A stretch of DNA of 14,568 bases from positions 1-14,568 of the forward strand of contig JBAZTJ010000060.1 in NCBI GenBank assembly GCA_041662005.1, given 5' to 3'. Below are positions 1 through 7,488 of the stretch, in pieces (the stretch's first letter is position 1; every line of letters begins with the position of its first letter). This DNA comes from DATHXC01 sp041662005. Lineage in GTDB: Bacteria; Pseudomonadota; Gammaproteobacteria; Burkholderiales; Methylophilaceae. Below the pieces are notes generated by a model. The model made no database searches. It saw only the letters and a program-made list of their open reading frames with translations, and had not been told where the DNA came from. The position numbers were made by a program, and so were the translations under genes.

Positions 1-653
1 GCACCATCAAGGCTTGGGAAGCCTTACGCACCATGGCAAAAGAAGACCTATCCGACCCAGGCGCATCGTGCAAGCCATTCTCCGCCGATCGTAGCGGACT
101 GGTGCTGGGAGAAGGTGCCGCTATCGTCGTGCTGGAAGACATGGAACGTGCTCAGGCGCGCGGTGCATATATCTACGCGGAGCTTAAAGGGTATGGCATT
201 GGCAATGACTCCACCCATATCACCCAGCCTACAGCCGCGGGCCAGGCAGCGGCGATGAGTTCGGCACTGGCTAGTGCTGAGTTGCAGCCAACCGATATAG
301 GCTATATCAATGCTCACGGCACGGGTACTCAACTCAATGACATCACGGAAACCACGGCAATCAAACAAATATTTGGTCACGCAGCAGAGCACACAACCAT
401 CAGCTCGACCAAGTCCATGCATGGACACCTGATGGGCGCAGCCGGCGCGGTAGAGTTCGTGGCAACCACGCTGGCACTGGTGAGTGGCTCGCTACCACCG
501 ACCATCAACCTGCAGCAGCCTGACCCAGCCTGCGATCTGGACTACATTCCCAATGTGGCCAGACATAACGTCATGCTTAACCACGCCATGTCCAATTCCT
601 TCGCCTTTGGCGGAACCGGCAGCGTTTTAATAGTGAGTCAGCTGGAGTCCTGA
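1..653 (+). CDS. Beta-ketoacyl-ACP synthase, FabF/KAS II-like, C-terminal part (5' end outside window)
   Basis: The gene is open from the left edge: codons from position 3 read in frame into the first internal ATG at 33, so that ATG is not the start. About 216 residues are visible. These enzymes condense malonyl-ACP with an acyl chain in the cytosol. Seen: the FSADRSGLVLGEGA segment, the first catalytic His in NAHGTGTQLND (about residue 105 of the fragment), and the STKSMHGHLMGAAGAVE block carrying the conserved Lys and second catalytic His. The C-terminal glycine loop reads NSFAFGGTG, where FabF usually has NSFGFGGTN. The nucleophilic Cys would lie upstream of the window. The stop overlaps the next start (TGATG), so the two genes are probably translationally coupled. 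The variant loop and the partner suggest a specialised lipid or polyketide-type pathway rather than housekeeping FabF, but this is inference. Confidence 0.9.
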   Translation, partial: TIKAWEALRTMAKEDLSDPGASCKPFSADRSGLVLGEGAAIVVLEDMERAQARGAYIYAELKGYGIGNDSTHITQPTAAGQAAAMSSALASAELQPTDIGYINAHGTGTQLNDITETTAIKQIFGHAAEHTTISSTKSMHGHLMGAAGAVEFVATTLALVSGSLPPTINLQQPDPACDLDYIPNVARHNVMLNHAMSNSFAFGGTGSVLIVSQLES

Positions 654-1804
654 TGCAAATCGCCCCTCTTTCAACAGCATTTCAACAAAACCTGTACACC
701 AGCGAGCGTAGCTTTACAGCAGCCAAATACGAAGAGGCCATATGGGACAGGCTACTACCGGGGGATGTCGAAAGTTACCGCTACCATCTGGCCTTCGAGA
801 TCAGCAAGGTAAAAGGCTTTAAAACCGGTTATGCCGCGGTGCGTCGTGGCGGTATCGTGGTACTGCTTGCCCCGTATTTCATTACTGACTATGTCCCGGT
901 AAGCCCCTCACAAGGCGTTGCCAGACAGCCTTCAACCTACTTACATAACGTTGCGGCCGGTGCGTGCAACTCCAAGTGGCTGTGTGTAGGCTCCCCTGTC
1001 ACCAACAGCGGCAAATTGGGCATCACGCGTGACTATCCTTTTGATCCAGATATGATCAGCGCATTAAATCAGCAACTAGAGGCAATTGCAGCGCGTGAGA
1101 ATATTAGTTGCATTGCCTTCAGGGATATTCTGCAATCAGACGCAGAACAGCTGATGCAACCACTGAAGCAGCTTGGTTTTACCCAGACAGACAATGTGCC
1201 GATCACCATCAACACAATCAACTTCACTAACATAGACGACTATCTACAATCACAGAACAGCGCCACCCAAAAAGACCTGCGCTACAAGTTAGAAATTTGC
1301 AAGCATGTGCAGATTGAAGAGTTTGACGGAGTGGTGCCGGAGCTTGATGCAATCTATCAGCTTTACCTGAATTGTTACGCGCGTAGCGAACTGAAGTTTG
1401 AAAAACTTACCCCGGAATTTTTCGAGTCGATCGCCGCACTGATGCCTAACCAATGCCGCTATGTGTTATACCGTGCTGAAGGCCAGCTCATCGGATTTAA
1501 CCTGCTGCTACATCGAAATGGGATACTACTGGACAAATACCGGGGGCTGGATTACGGGCTCAGTCAAAAATACAACCTGGACCTTCTGAGCTGGGTACAC
1601 AACATTGAGATGTGCATCCGTGACAAGTTTCATAGCTGCCAGAGCAGGCATGCAGACTTTGAGACCAAAATAAAACTGGGGGCCAAATTGCAGAAAACCC
1701 ATACTTTCTTGCGGCAACGTAACCACCTGCTTGAGCCGGTGCAACAGCTTAAGATACCATCTTTAACTAAACCCAACTTCGACCACAGCATTCCGATTAC
1801 TTAA
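653..1804 (+). CDS. GNAT/FemAB-like N-acyltransferase family protein of unknown substrate
   Basis: A 383-residue soluble protein with no signal peptide or membrane segment. The second half (about residues 190-360) resembles the BioF2/FemAB-like GNAT fold: an ATQKDLRYKLE segment, then the pair YVLYRAEGQLIGFNLLLHRNG and DKYRGLDYG, and the terminal KIKLGAKLQKTHTFLRQRN stretch typical of proteins annotated as GNAT or peptidogalycan-like acyltransferases. The length of about 380 residues suggests a double GNAT-like fold. The ATG shares one base with the stop of the upstream ketosynthase gene (TGATG), so expression is likely coupled. Proteins of this type transfer an acyl or aminoacyl group to an amine, and next to a ketoacyl synthase an acyl-ACP donor is plausible. 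The true substrate cannot be read from the sequence. The family assignment comes from remembered motifs, not from a search. Confidence 0.75.
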   Translation: MQIAPLSTAFQQNLYTSERSFTAAKYEEAIWDRLLPGDVESYRYHLAFEISKVKGFKTGYAAVRRGGIVVLLAPYFITDYVPVSPSQGVARQPSTYLHNVAAGACNSKWLCVGSPVTNSGKLGITRDYPFDPDMISALNQQLEAIAARENISCIAFRDILQSDAEQLMQPLKQLGFTQTDNVPITINTINFTNIDDYLQSQNSATQKDLRYKLEICKHVQIEEFDGVVPELDAIYQLYLNCYARSELKFEKLTPEFFESIAALMPNQCRYVLYRAEGQLIGFNLLLHRNGILLDKYRGLDYGLSQKYNLDLLSWVHNIEMCIRDKFHSCQSRHADFETKIKLGAKLQKTHTFLRQRNHLLEPVQQLKIPSLTKPNFDHSIPIT

Positions 1805-1840
1805 TTCCAGTTAAACAAACCTTCCACGTGGCAGGTCTGC

Positions 1841-2080
1841 TTTCCTTTCGCCGGGCGCAGTGTCTATATCTCAGCCAGCATAGGCACTGCCATGCATCCC
1901 GAAGATGACCGCAGAGCTTGTGGCCGAGGGCGTAAAAACAGATATCGGAATGGAAGAGTCCAGCGGCTGTGGTTCGTGCAAGGCTATAAATTTTCAAAGC
2001 CGCTATCCGCCACCAAATCCCAGTCATGGCTCACGGAATATGAGTCGGAAGCATGTCCGAAAATTGCAGTTACCGCGTAA
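1841..2080 (+). pseudogene. Decayed remnant of a GGDEF-EAL cyclic-di-GMP signalling protein
   Basis: This stretch has no intact gene but carries recognisable scraps of two linked domains in the right order. In the frame of position 1841 the translation reads PFAGRSVYISASIG followed by TAMHPEDD, the C-terminal part of a GGDEF domain (family pattern: SIGIALYPEDG). Reading then shifts to the frame of 1905 with ELVAEGVKT (1914-1940), matching the AEGVET motif of EAL phosphodiesterases. After a further shift near 1971 the first frame resumes with FVQGYKFSKPLSA (1973-2011), the terminal EAL motif (family: CDYVQGYYFSKPL), and ends at TAA 2078-2080. A normal protein would have some 200 or more residues between PEDD and AEGVET, so a large internal deletion plus at least one frameshift has occurred. 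No c-di-GMP activity is possible. The short open frames here are fragments of it, not genes. Confidence 0.8.
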
Positions 2081-2120
2081 ATCAGACTCTCTAACCAACC
2101 ACCTTCAGCTGAGTTATGTA

Positions 2121-2153
2121 GTGCTTGCTATCTGAACAAAGTGAGGCAAGCAC
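2121..2153 (-). other. Inverted repeat downstream of aroG (possible weak terminator)
   Basis: GTGCTTGC (2121-2128) and GCAAGCAC (2146-2153) form a perfect 8-bp stem with a 17-base loop, starting four bases after the aroG stop codon. There is no T-tract after the stem on the - strand, so intrinsic termination is uncertain. It could protect the mRNA 3' end instead. Confidence 0.35.
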
Positions 2154-2156
2154 CAA

Positions 2157-3245
2157 TTACTCTTCAATCGTATCCTCATGCTCATGGCGGCGTGCAAGCA
2201 CGCCAGCGGCCAGGATATCCAGCAACTCAAGCGTATCATCCCAGCCCAGGCAGGCATCGGTAATGGATTTGCCATATTCCAGAGTGCAACCCGGGGTGTG
2301 GTCCTGACGCCCTGCATTCAGGTGCGATTCGACCATCACGCCTATGATGCGGTCATCGCCATGCCCCAGTTGCCCAGCTACATCTTTAGCCACATCCATC
2401 TGCAATCTGTATTGCTTGAGGCTGTTAGCGTGCGAGCAATCAATCATCACCTTAGCAGCAAGTCCTGCCGCTGCCAGTTCCTGCGCAGCCGCATCGACAC
2501 TGGCAACATCGTAATTTGGCGTCTTGCCGCCGCGCAGGATGACATGGCAATCTTCATTGCCAGCAGTAGAAATAATGGCGGAATGGCCTTCTTTGGTCAC
2601 GGATAAAAAATGATGCTGGCTGGCAGCTGCCTTGATGGCATCCACTGCAATACGAATGTTGCCATCCGTACCGTTCTTGAAACCTACCGGGCAAGATAAG
2701 CCAGACGCCAGTTCACGATGCACCTGTGACTCAGTAGTGCGTGCGCCAATAGCGCCCCAGCTCACCAGGTCAGCCGTGTATTGCGGGGTAATAGTATCCA
2801 GGAACTCAGTCCCAGCCGGCATGCCAAGCTCATTCACTTCCAGCAGGAAACGACGCGCTAGTTCCAGGCCTTCATTGATCTTGAAGCTACCGTCCAGGTG
2901 CGGGTCATTAATAAGCCCTTTCCAGCCCACTGTCGTGCGCGGTTTTTCAAAGTACACCCGCATCACGATCAGCAACTCATTTGCAAACTTGCTGCGTTGC
3001 TCCGCCAGACGTTTGGCGTATTCGATGCCTGCGCTGTAATCGTGAATGGAGCAAGGGCCGATGATGACCAGCAGACGGTCATCCGAGCTATGCAATATGC
3101 GGTGTATGGCAGTGCGCGTCGCCAGGATATTGTCGGTAGTCGCCTGGCTCGCCTCAAGTTCGTCCAGCAACTCTGACGGCGGCCTAAGCTCTTTGATTTC
3201 GATGATACGGACATCATCAGTGGCAATTTTTTGGGATGGGCTCAT
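2157..3245 (-). CDS. aroG: 3-deoxy-7-phosphoheptulonate (DAHP) synthase, class I AroG type
   Basis: Condenses phosphoenolpyruvate and erythrose 4-phosphate to DAHP, the first step of the shikimate pathway, in the cytosol. The 362-residue protein aligns by eye along its whole length with E. coli AroG (350 aa). Metal and catalytic residues appear at a constant offset of +4: Cys65 in IGPCSIHD, the KPRTTVGWKGLINDPHLDG loop (active-site Lys101), His272 in IDCSHANS, Glu306 in MVESHL and Asp330 in SITDACLGW. Residues known to affect feedback inhibition in AroG (Asp150, Pro154, Ser184 here) are present, so it is probably inhibited by an aromatic amino acid, but which one cannot be read off. The ATG at 3245 lacks a clear Shine-Dalgarno sequence, yet the N-terminus (DDVRIIEIKELRPP) matches the family with only a few extra residues. 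It is not visibly in an operon. Confidence 0.96.
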   Translation of the reverse strand: MSPSQKIATDDVRIIEIKELRPPSELLDELEASQATTDNILATRTAIHRILHSSDDRLLVIIGPCSIHDYSAGIEYAKRLAEQRSKFANELLIVMRVYFEKPRTTVGWKGLINDPHLDGSFKINEGLELARRFLLEVNELGMPAGTEFLDTITPQYTADLVSWGAIGARTTESQVHRELASGLSCPVGFKNGTDGNIRIAVDAIKAAASQHHFLSVTKEGHSAIISTAGNEDCHVILRGGKTPNYDVASVDAAAQELAAAGLAAKVMIDCSHANSLKQYRLQMDVAKDVAGQLGHGDDRIIGVMVESHLNAGRQDHTPGCTLEYGKSITDACLGWDDTLELLDILAAGVLARRHEHEDTIEE

Positions 3246-3301
3246 TTTATTGTAGCTGTTACGTATAGTGTGTAGCGCTAAGTGCTTGAAAATAGCCGCT
3301 C

Positions 3302-3307
3302 ATTATA
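3302..3307 (-). promoter_or_regulatory. Candidate -10 box of the aroG promoter
   Basis: The - strand reads TATAAT here, 57 bases before the aroG start. No good -35 hexamer sits at 16-18 bases (the sequence there is about CCCCAT), so the promoter is either activator-dependent or the match is fortuitous. Confidence 0.35.
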
Positions 3308-3365
3308 AAGGGCTGGCAAACAAAATGGGGATAGTATTACGGACGAAAGCGCAGAAATGGCTGAA

Positions 3366-3381
3366 AAGGCTCATCAGCCTT
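3366..3381 (-). terminator. Short hairpin downstream of ybaL, possible terminator
   Basis: AAGGCT and AGCCTT form a 6-bp stem around a 4-base loop, and the - strand continues with a short run (TTTTC). It lies about 28 bases after the ybaL stop and ahead of the aroG promoter region, as expected for a terminator separating the two, though stem and T-run are both short. Confidence 0.4.
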
Positions 3382-3408
3382 ACGATCCGCTATTCATTGA
3401 AGTGCAAT

Positions 3409-5145
3409 CTAATGCATCTTTGACGCCTCAGGATTTCGCCCCATGCGCGTCAATATATGGCTGGTAATACCTTTTGCCAGCTCGTGCTCACCCATGAACA
3501 CTTTACCGACGTTCTCATTTTCCAGCATCCTGGATTCCTCATCGCTATGCGTCCTCAAGACCACTTCAATCGCCGGGTTGAGCATGCGTGCGGTATCTAC
3601 CATTTTGCGCACGCTGATAGTATCGGGCGTGGCAATCACCAGCATACCCGCCCTCGCGATGTGTGCCTGAATCAGCACCGCTGGGTCGGCAGCATCGCCT
3701 GAGACAGCAGGAATACTCCGTGCCCGCAACTTCTCGACGATGTCACGGTTTTGCTCCGCCACCACATAAGGTATGTGATGTTCAGACAAAGCCTCGGCAA
3801 TACGCCTGCCCACCCGCCCATAGCCCACCAGAACCACCTGCCCTGAAAGATAGGCTTCTTCTACCGACATGGGCAACATCGCCAGGGGATCTTCGCGTGT
3901 TTCAAGCCTCCGCGCCAATGCTGAGCGCTGGCGCAGAATATCCTGAAAAGGCTTGATGGCCTTGAACACTAGCGAGTTCAAAGCGATAGAAATAAGCGCG
4001 CCCGCCAGTATCAGGCTCTGCCCCTCGATAGAGAGCAGCCCAAGCGCAACCCCCATGCCGGCAAGTATGAATGAAAATTCACCTATCTGCGCCAGACTCG
4101 CACCTACCGTCAGCGCCGTATTCAGCGGATAACGAAATGCCAGCACCAGCATGATGGCCGCCAGCGTTTTACCAACCATGATGATAGCCGTCACCGCCAA
4201 CACCTTCATCGGCTCTGTCAGCAACACACTGGGGTCGAACAGCATGCCTACCGACACAAAGAACAGCACGGAAAATGCATCGCGCAAGGGCAAAGACTCT
4301 TCCGCGGCACGATGGCTGAACTCGGATTCCCGCATCATCATGCCGGCAAAAAACGCTCCTAATGCGAATGAAACATCAAACGCCTTGGCTGAACCATAGG
4401 CCACACCGACAGCTGCAGCCAGCACGCAAAGCGTGAACAGTTCACGCGAGCCGGTACGCGCGACCAGCCATAATAGTTTGGGAAACGCCCTGCGCCCGAC
4501 CACCAGCATCAAGGCAATAAAAGCCACCACCTTGGCCAAGGTAATCGCTATCGTCGTCCAGATATCGCCGGTAGCAGCCACATGCACGGCGGTATGTGCT
4601 GCCGGGTCAGGCTTGCTCCCTAGCAAGCCGGCGAGCACTGGCAACAACACCAGCACCAGCACCATGATCAGGTCTTCAACAATCAACCACCCTACCGCAA
4701 TCTGCCCGTTGACCGACTCCAGCGCGCCGTGACTTTCCAGTGCACGCAGCAGCACCACGGTACTGGCGACGGACAGGGCCAGTCCGAATACCAGTGCTGC
4801 CCCGACATCCCAGCCCCAGTACATGGCAGTCGCCATACCCATCGCAGTGGCGACCAGTATCTGTACCAAAGCACCGGGGATGGCTATTTTGCGAACTGCG
4901 AGTAAATCCTTGAGAGAAAAATGCAGACCGACGCCAAACATCAACAGCATGACACCGATTTCCGCCAGCTGCCCGGCCAATGCCACATCCGCTACGAAAC
5001 CCGGGGTGGTCGGGCCAATAATGATACCTGCCAGCAAGTACCCTACCAGCGGCGGCATACGTAATTTTGAAGCGATATAGCCCATGATCAATGCCATGCC
5101 AAGTGCTGCTGAAATGGTTGATATCAAGGTAACGTCATGGGGCAT
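3409..5145 (-). CDS. ybaL: CPA2-family cation:proton antiporter with RCK_N domain, YbaL-like
   Basis: An inner-membrane monovalent cation/proton antiporter of the Kef/YbaL branch. The 578-residue protein begins with a long hydrophobic transporter domain (about residues 5-400, some 12 membrane segments). It contains LRMPPLVGYLLAGIIIGP near residue 35, LMFGVGLHFSLKDL near 70, ASTVVLLRALE near 128 and the conserved acidic pair in GWLIVEDLIMVL (about 157-158). These segments closely follow E. coli YbaL. A cytosolic RCK_N/TrkA-type Rossmann domain follows (about 435-545) with the nucleotide-binding GYGRVGRR motif; there is no RCK_C domain. KefB/KefC proper are glutathione-gated potassium efflux systems. 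The YbaL branch has no firmly known ligand, so ion and trigger remain inferred. The start ATG is preceded by AAAGAAAG at a slightly long spacing. The gene is divergent from gnd. Confidence 0.92.
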   Translation of the reverse strand: MPHDVTLISTISAALGMALIMGYIASKLRMPPLVGYLLAGIIIGPTTPGFVADVALAGQLAEIGVMLLMFGVGLHFSLKDLLAVRKIAIPGALVQILVATAMGMATAMYWGWDVGAALVFGLALSVASTVVLLRALESHGALESVNGQIAVGWLIVEDLIMVLVLVLLPVLAGLLGSKPDPAAHTAVHVAATGDIWTTIAITLAKVVAFIALMLVVGRRAFPKLLWLVARTGSRELFTLCVLAAAVGVAYGSAKAFDVSFALGAFFAGMMMRESEFSHRAAEESLPLRDAFSVLFFVSVGMLFDPSVLLTEPMKVLAVTAIIMVGKTLAAIMLVLAFRYPLNTALTVGASLAQIGEFSFILAGMGVALGLLSIEGQSLILAGALISIALNSLVFKAIKPFQDILRQRSALARRLETREDPLAMLPMSVEEAYLSGQVVLVGYGRVGRRIAEALSEHHIPYVVAEQNRDIVEKLRARSIPAVSGDAADPAVLIQAHIARAGMLVIATPDTISVRKMVDTARMLNPAIEVVLRTHSDEESRMLENENVGKVFMGEHELAKGITSHILTRMGRNPEASKMH

Positions 5146-5442
5146 GCAAATAGCTTTCTTTAATTTGTTAGCAAGGGGTGGGATGAAAACATCAGCGACG
5201 AGAGGTATGGTATTTCTTTTTTAATTCATAATTAAGTCTTAACATGGCTTACTTAAGTTCAGGCTAATCAAAAATTTAGCCATGCGGCTATGCTATTTTC
5301 ATGGAACCTGGAAGCATTACCCTAGTAAAACACTCTGAAAACAGGCACACAAGCCAATTAAAACTGATAGTATTATAAGTTGATAATAACATTAATACTT
5401 CCTTGTCATTTCCATCCAACCTAACTAAAAGAAACCGGGATT
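5146..5442. promoter_or_regulatory. AT-rich divergent intergenic region between ybaL and gnd
   Basis: 297 bases with no open frame that looks coding. It must hold the promoters of both ybaL (-) and gnd (+). It is clearly more AT-rich than the flanking genes and contains several short palindromes between 5221 and 5290 (listed separately). An AT-rich TATTAT at 5371-5376 lies about 70 bases before the gnd start but has no convincing -35 partner. The gnd ATG is preceded by AGAAACCGGG, only a weak Shine-Dalgarno. I cannot fix either transcription start. Confidence 0.5.
5221..5290. repeat. Cluster of short palindromes, candidate operator sites
   Basis: Four perfect inverted repeats fall within 70 bases: TTAATT-CAT-AATTAA (5221-5235), TTAAG-T-CTTAA (5232-5242, overlapping the first), ACTTAAGT (5251-5258) and TAGCC-ATGC-GGCTA (5277-5290). 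The AT-only ones could arise by chance in AT-rich DNA. The last is GC-containing and less easily dismissed. They lie in the gap between two divergent genes, where operators are common. Confidence 0.4.
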
Positions 5443-6954
5443 ATGATTACTAAAAACACAGACATTGGCCTCGTTGGTCTAGCAGTAATGGGGCAGAATC
5501 TTGCATTGAATATTGCGGATCATGGTTACAAGATTTCTGTTTACAACCGTAATCCCGAAAAAACCTCTGACTTTATCGAATACTGCAAAAAGAACGAACC
5601 CTCAGCCGACAACCTGATTGGCTTTCAGGACATGGCCAGCTTCGTACTTAGTATCAAGCGCCCACGCAAAATCGTATTGCTAGTCAAGGCTGGCAGTGCA
5701 ACTGATGTCACCATTAATGCACTGGTGCCTTTCCTGGAAGAAGGCGACATCATTATTGATGGCGGTAATGCATTGTGGACAGATACCATACGTCGCGAAA
5801 AAGAACTCAGTGCCAAAGGCCTTGAGTTCGTTGGTTCCGGCGTTTCCGGTGGTGAAACCGGCGCACGTTTCGGCCCATCACTCATGCCGGGCGGCACACG
5901 CAAGGCCTGGGCCTCCCTTGAGCCGATCTGGCGCGATATCGCCGCCAAAGTCGATTCCAAGACTGGTGAGCCGCTGGAAGGCGCAAAACCAGGCAAGCCA
6001 GTGGTTGGCGGTTTCCCATGCACAGAATACGTAGGCCCGGACGGCGCTGGCCATTATGTGAAGATGGTGCATAACGGTATTGAGTACATCGACATGCAGT
6101 TAATCTGCGAAGCCTACTGGCTGATGAAGAATCTGCTGGGCATGCCTGCCGATGAAATTGGCGCTGTGTTCAAAGAATGGAACAAGGGCGAACTCTCCAG
6201 CTTCCTGATCGAAATCACTGGCGACATTCTGCAACAAAAAGACCCTGTTGGCGACGGATTCCTGGTGGATAAGATCCTGGATACCGCCGGTCAAAAAGGT
6301 ACCGGCCAGTGGACAGCCGCAAACGCATTAGAACTGGGCGCACCCGCAAATGCAATTGCCGCCGCAGTATATGCCCGCGCACTTTCAAGCCTGAAAGAAG
6401 AGCGTGTAGCTGCCAGCAAGATCCTGCAAGGTCCGGTCATAAAGCATGAGACTGACAAAAAAGAAATTATTGAAGCTATCAAGAGTGCGTTGTATTGCTC
6501 AAAAATCTGCGCCTATGCACAAGGCTTTCAACTCTTTGATAAAGCCCAGGTCGCATATAACTGGAAACTCAACTTTGGTGAACTGGCCCAGATCTGGCGT
6601 GGTGGTTGCATCATCCGCGCACGCTTCCTGCAAAAAATCACCGATGCCTATGCATTGAATTCCAGCCTAAAGAACCTGATGCTGGATCCATATTTCACCA
6701 ATGCCATGAACGAGGGTCAGGCTGGATGGCGCAAAGTGATTGCCCTGGCAGTCACCAACGGCATCCCTGCGCAAGGTTTTGCCGCAGCGCTGGCCTATTA
6801 CGATGGCTACCGCAGTGCTGTATTGCCGGCCAATCTGCTGCAAGGTCAACGTGATTATTTTGGTGCCCATACCTACGAGCGTACCGATAAACCGAGAGGC
6901 GAGTTCTTCCACGTCGACTGGCCAGAAACCCCACGCGTACAAGTAGAGATTTAA
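5443..6954 (+). CDS. gnd: 6-phosphogluconate dehydrogenase (decarboxylating), long form
   Basis: Oxidatively decarboxylates 6-phosphogluconate to ribulose 5-phosphate with reduction of NAD(P)+, in the cytosolic pentose phosphate pathway. In ribulose-monophosphate methylotrophs the same step closes the formaldehyde oxidation cycle, which would fit this genome if it is methylotrophic. Seen: Rossmann motif GLVGLAVMGQN (9-19), YNRNPEKT (34-41) in the position that sets NADP preference, the VGSGVSGGETGARFGPSLMPGG signature (130-151), KMVHNGIEY with the catalytic Lys at 207, GQKGTGQWT (283-291) and the C-terminal RDYFGAHTYER tail. At 503 residues it is about 35 longer than E. coli Gnd (468). About 20 of these form an extra Gly/Pro/Lys-rich loop near residues 171-190, just before the substrate-binding segment. 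Monocistronic: promoter region upstream, strong terminator downstream. Confidence 0.97.
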   Translation: MITKNTDIGLVGLAVMGQNLALNIADHGYKISVYNRNPEKTSDFIEYCKKNEPSADNLIGFQDMASFVLSIKRPRKIVLLVKAGSATDVTINALVPFLEEGDIIIDGGNALWTDTIRREKELSAKGLEFVGSGVSGGETGARFGPSLMPGGTRKAWASLEPIWRDIAAKVDSKTGEPLEGAKPGKPVVGGFPCTEYVGPDGAGHYVKMVHNGIEYIDMQLICEAYWLMKNLLGMPADEIGAVFKEWNKGELSSFLIEITGDILQQKDPVGDGFLVDKILDTAGQKGTGQWTAANALELGAPANAIAAAVYARALSSLKEERVAASKILQGPVIKHETDKKEIIEAIKSALYCSKICAYAQGFQLFDKAQVAYNWKLNFGELAQIWRGGCIIRARFLQKITDAYALNSSLKNLMLDPYFTNAMNEGQAGWRKVIALAVTNGIPAQGFAAALAYYDGYRSAVLPANLLQGQRDYFGAHTYERTDKPRGEFFHVDWPETPRVQVEI

Positions 6955-6988
6955 TCTTTATACCTTTTGTTTTGAATCCTTAAGCAAT

Positions 6989-7015
6989 AAAAAGCCTGCA
7001 GATGCAGGCTTTTTT
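6989..7015. terminator. Bidirectional rho-independent terminator shared by gnd and gloA
   Basis: AAAAAGCCTGC (6989-6999) pairs perfectly with GCAGGCTTTTT (7004-7014) around the 4-base loop AGAT. It is followed on the + strand by a T-rich tail. Because the stem begins with five As, the - strand also ends in a T-run, so it serves both gnd (+) and the convergent gloA (-). This is the clearest terminator in the window. Confidence 0.93.
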
Positions 7016-7037
7016 ATTTTGCGGCTTCAGGCTTCTG

Positions 7038-7427
7038 TTAGAAGGTGCCAGCCTGAATAAATTCGACCTTATAACCATCCGGGTCTTCAATAAATGCAAT
7101 CACCGTAGTGCCATGCATCATCGGACCCGCTTCGCGAATAACTTTACCACCGGCTGCCTTCACCTTGTCACAGGCCACATAAGCATCATCCACTTCAATG
7201 GCAATATGCCCATAAGCCTTGCCCATATCATAGCTTTCAGTACCGTAATTGTAGGTAAGCTCAAGCACGGTATGGTCTTTTTCAGCGCCATAGCCGACAA
7301 AAGCCAGGGTGAATTTGCCATCGGGAAAGTCATGCTGGCGTAGCACTTGCATGCCGAGCACTTCGGTATAAAACTTGATGGAACGGTCAAGATTGCCGAC
7401 TCGCAGCATGGTGTGTAATAGGCGCAT
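7038..7427 (-). CDS. gloA: Lactoylglutathione lyase (glyoxalase I)
   Basis: Isomerises the hemithioacetal of methylglyoxal and glutathione to S-lactoylglutathione, the first step of methylglyoxal detoxification, in the cytosol. The 129-residue protein has a double beta-alpha-beta-beta-beta (VOC) fold. All four metal ligands stand at exactly the E. coli GloA positions: His5 (RLLHTM), Glu56 (VLELTYN), His74 (YGHIAIEV) and Glu122 (KVEFI). With that pattern and length it belongs to the short bacterial, Ni/Co-type class rather than the longer Zn class. The start is well supported by TCAGGAG six bases before the ATG. It stands alone, convergent with gnd. Confidence 0.97.
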   Translation of the reverse strand: MRLLHTMLRVGNLDRSIKFYTEVLGMQVLRQHDFPDGKFTLAFVGYGAEKDHTVLELTYNYGTESYDMGKAYGHIAIEVDDAYVACDKVKAAGGKVIREAGPMMHGTTVIAFIEDPDGYKVEFIQAGTF

Positions 7428-7457
7428 TTAAATCTCCTGACAATATATTTAATAGAA

Positions 7458-7463
7458 ATTATA
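7458..7463 (-). promoter_or_regulatory. Candidate -10 box of the gloA promoter
   Basis: A perfect TATAAT on the - strand, 30 bases before the gloA start and ahead of its Shine-Dalgarno. The -35 region is poor (about TGAGCC at 17 bases). Position relative to the ribosome binding site is right for a short leader. Confidence 0.45.
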
Positions 7464-7470
7464 ACCCTAT

Positions 7471-7488
7471 GGTGCCTGCAGGCTCACC
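7471..7488. other. Imperfect inverted repeat between the ferredoxin gene and gloA
   Basis: GGTGCCTGCAGGCTCACC contains the perfect palindrome CCTGCAGG with partly matching GGTG/CACC arms. It lies after the ferredoxin stop and just upstream of the gloA -10 box, so it could be a weak terminator or an operator. No T-run follows it on the - strand. Confidence 0.25.

Noticed and set aside
1892..2135. Two overlapping short open frames of 62 and 76 codons on the + strand after the GNAT gene
   Set aside because: Their peptides match successive pieces of GGDEF and EAL domains in alternating frames, so they are fragments of one pseudogene rather than two small genes.
2178..3176. Several open frames of 90-140 codons on the + strand inside aroG
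   Set aside because: They are antisense to a fully conserved DAHP synthase, have no recognisable motifs and no ribosome binding sites.
5371..5408. TATTAT and TTGATA near the gnd start as promoter boxes
   Set aside because: TATTAT has no -35 partner and TTGATA has no -10 at 16-18 bases, so I do not call a promoter from either.
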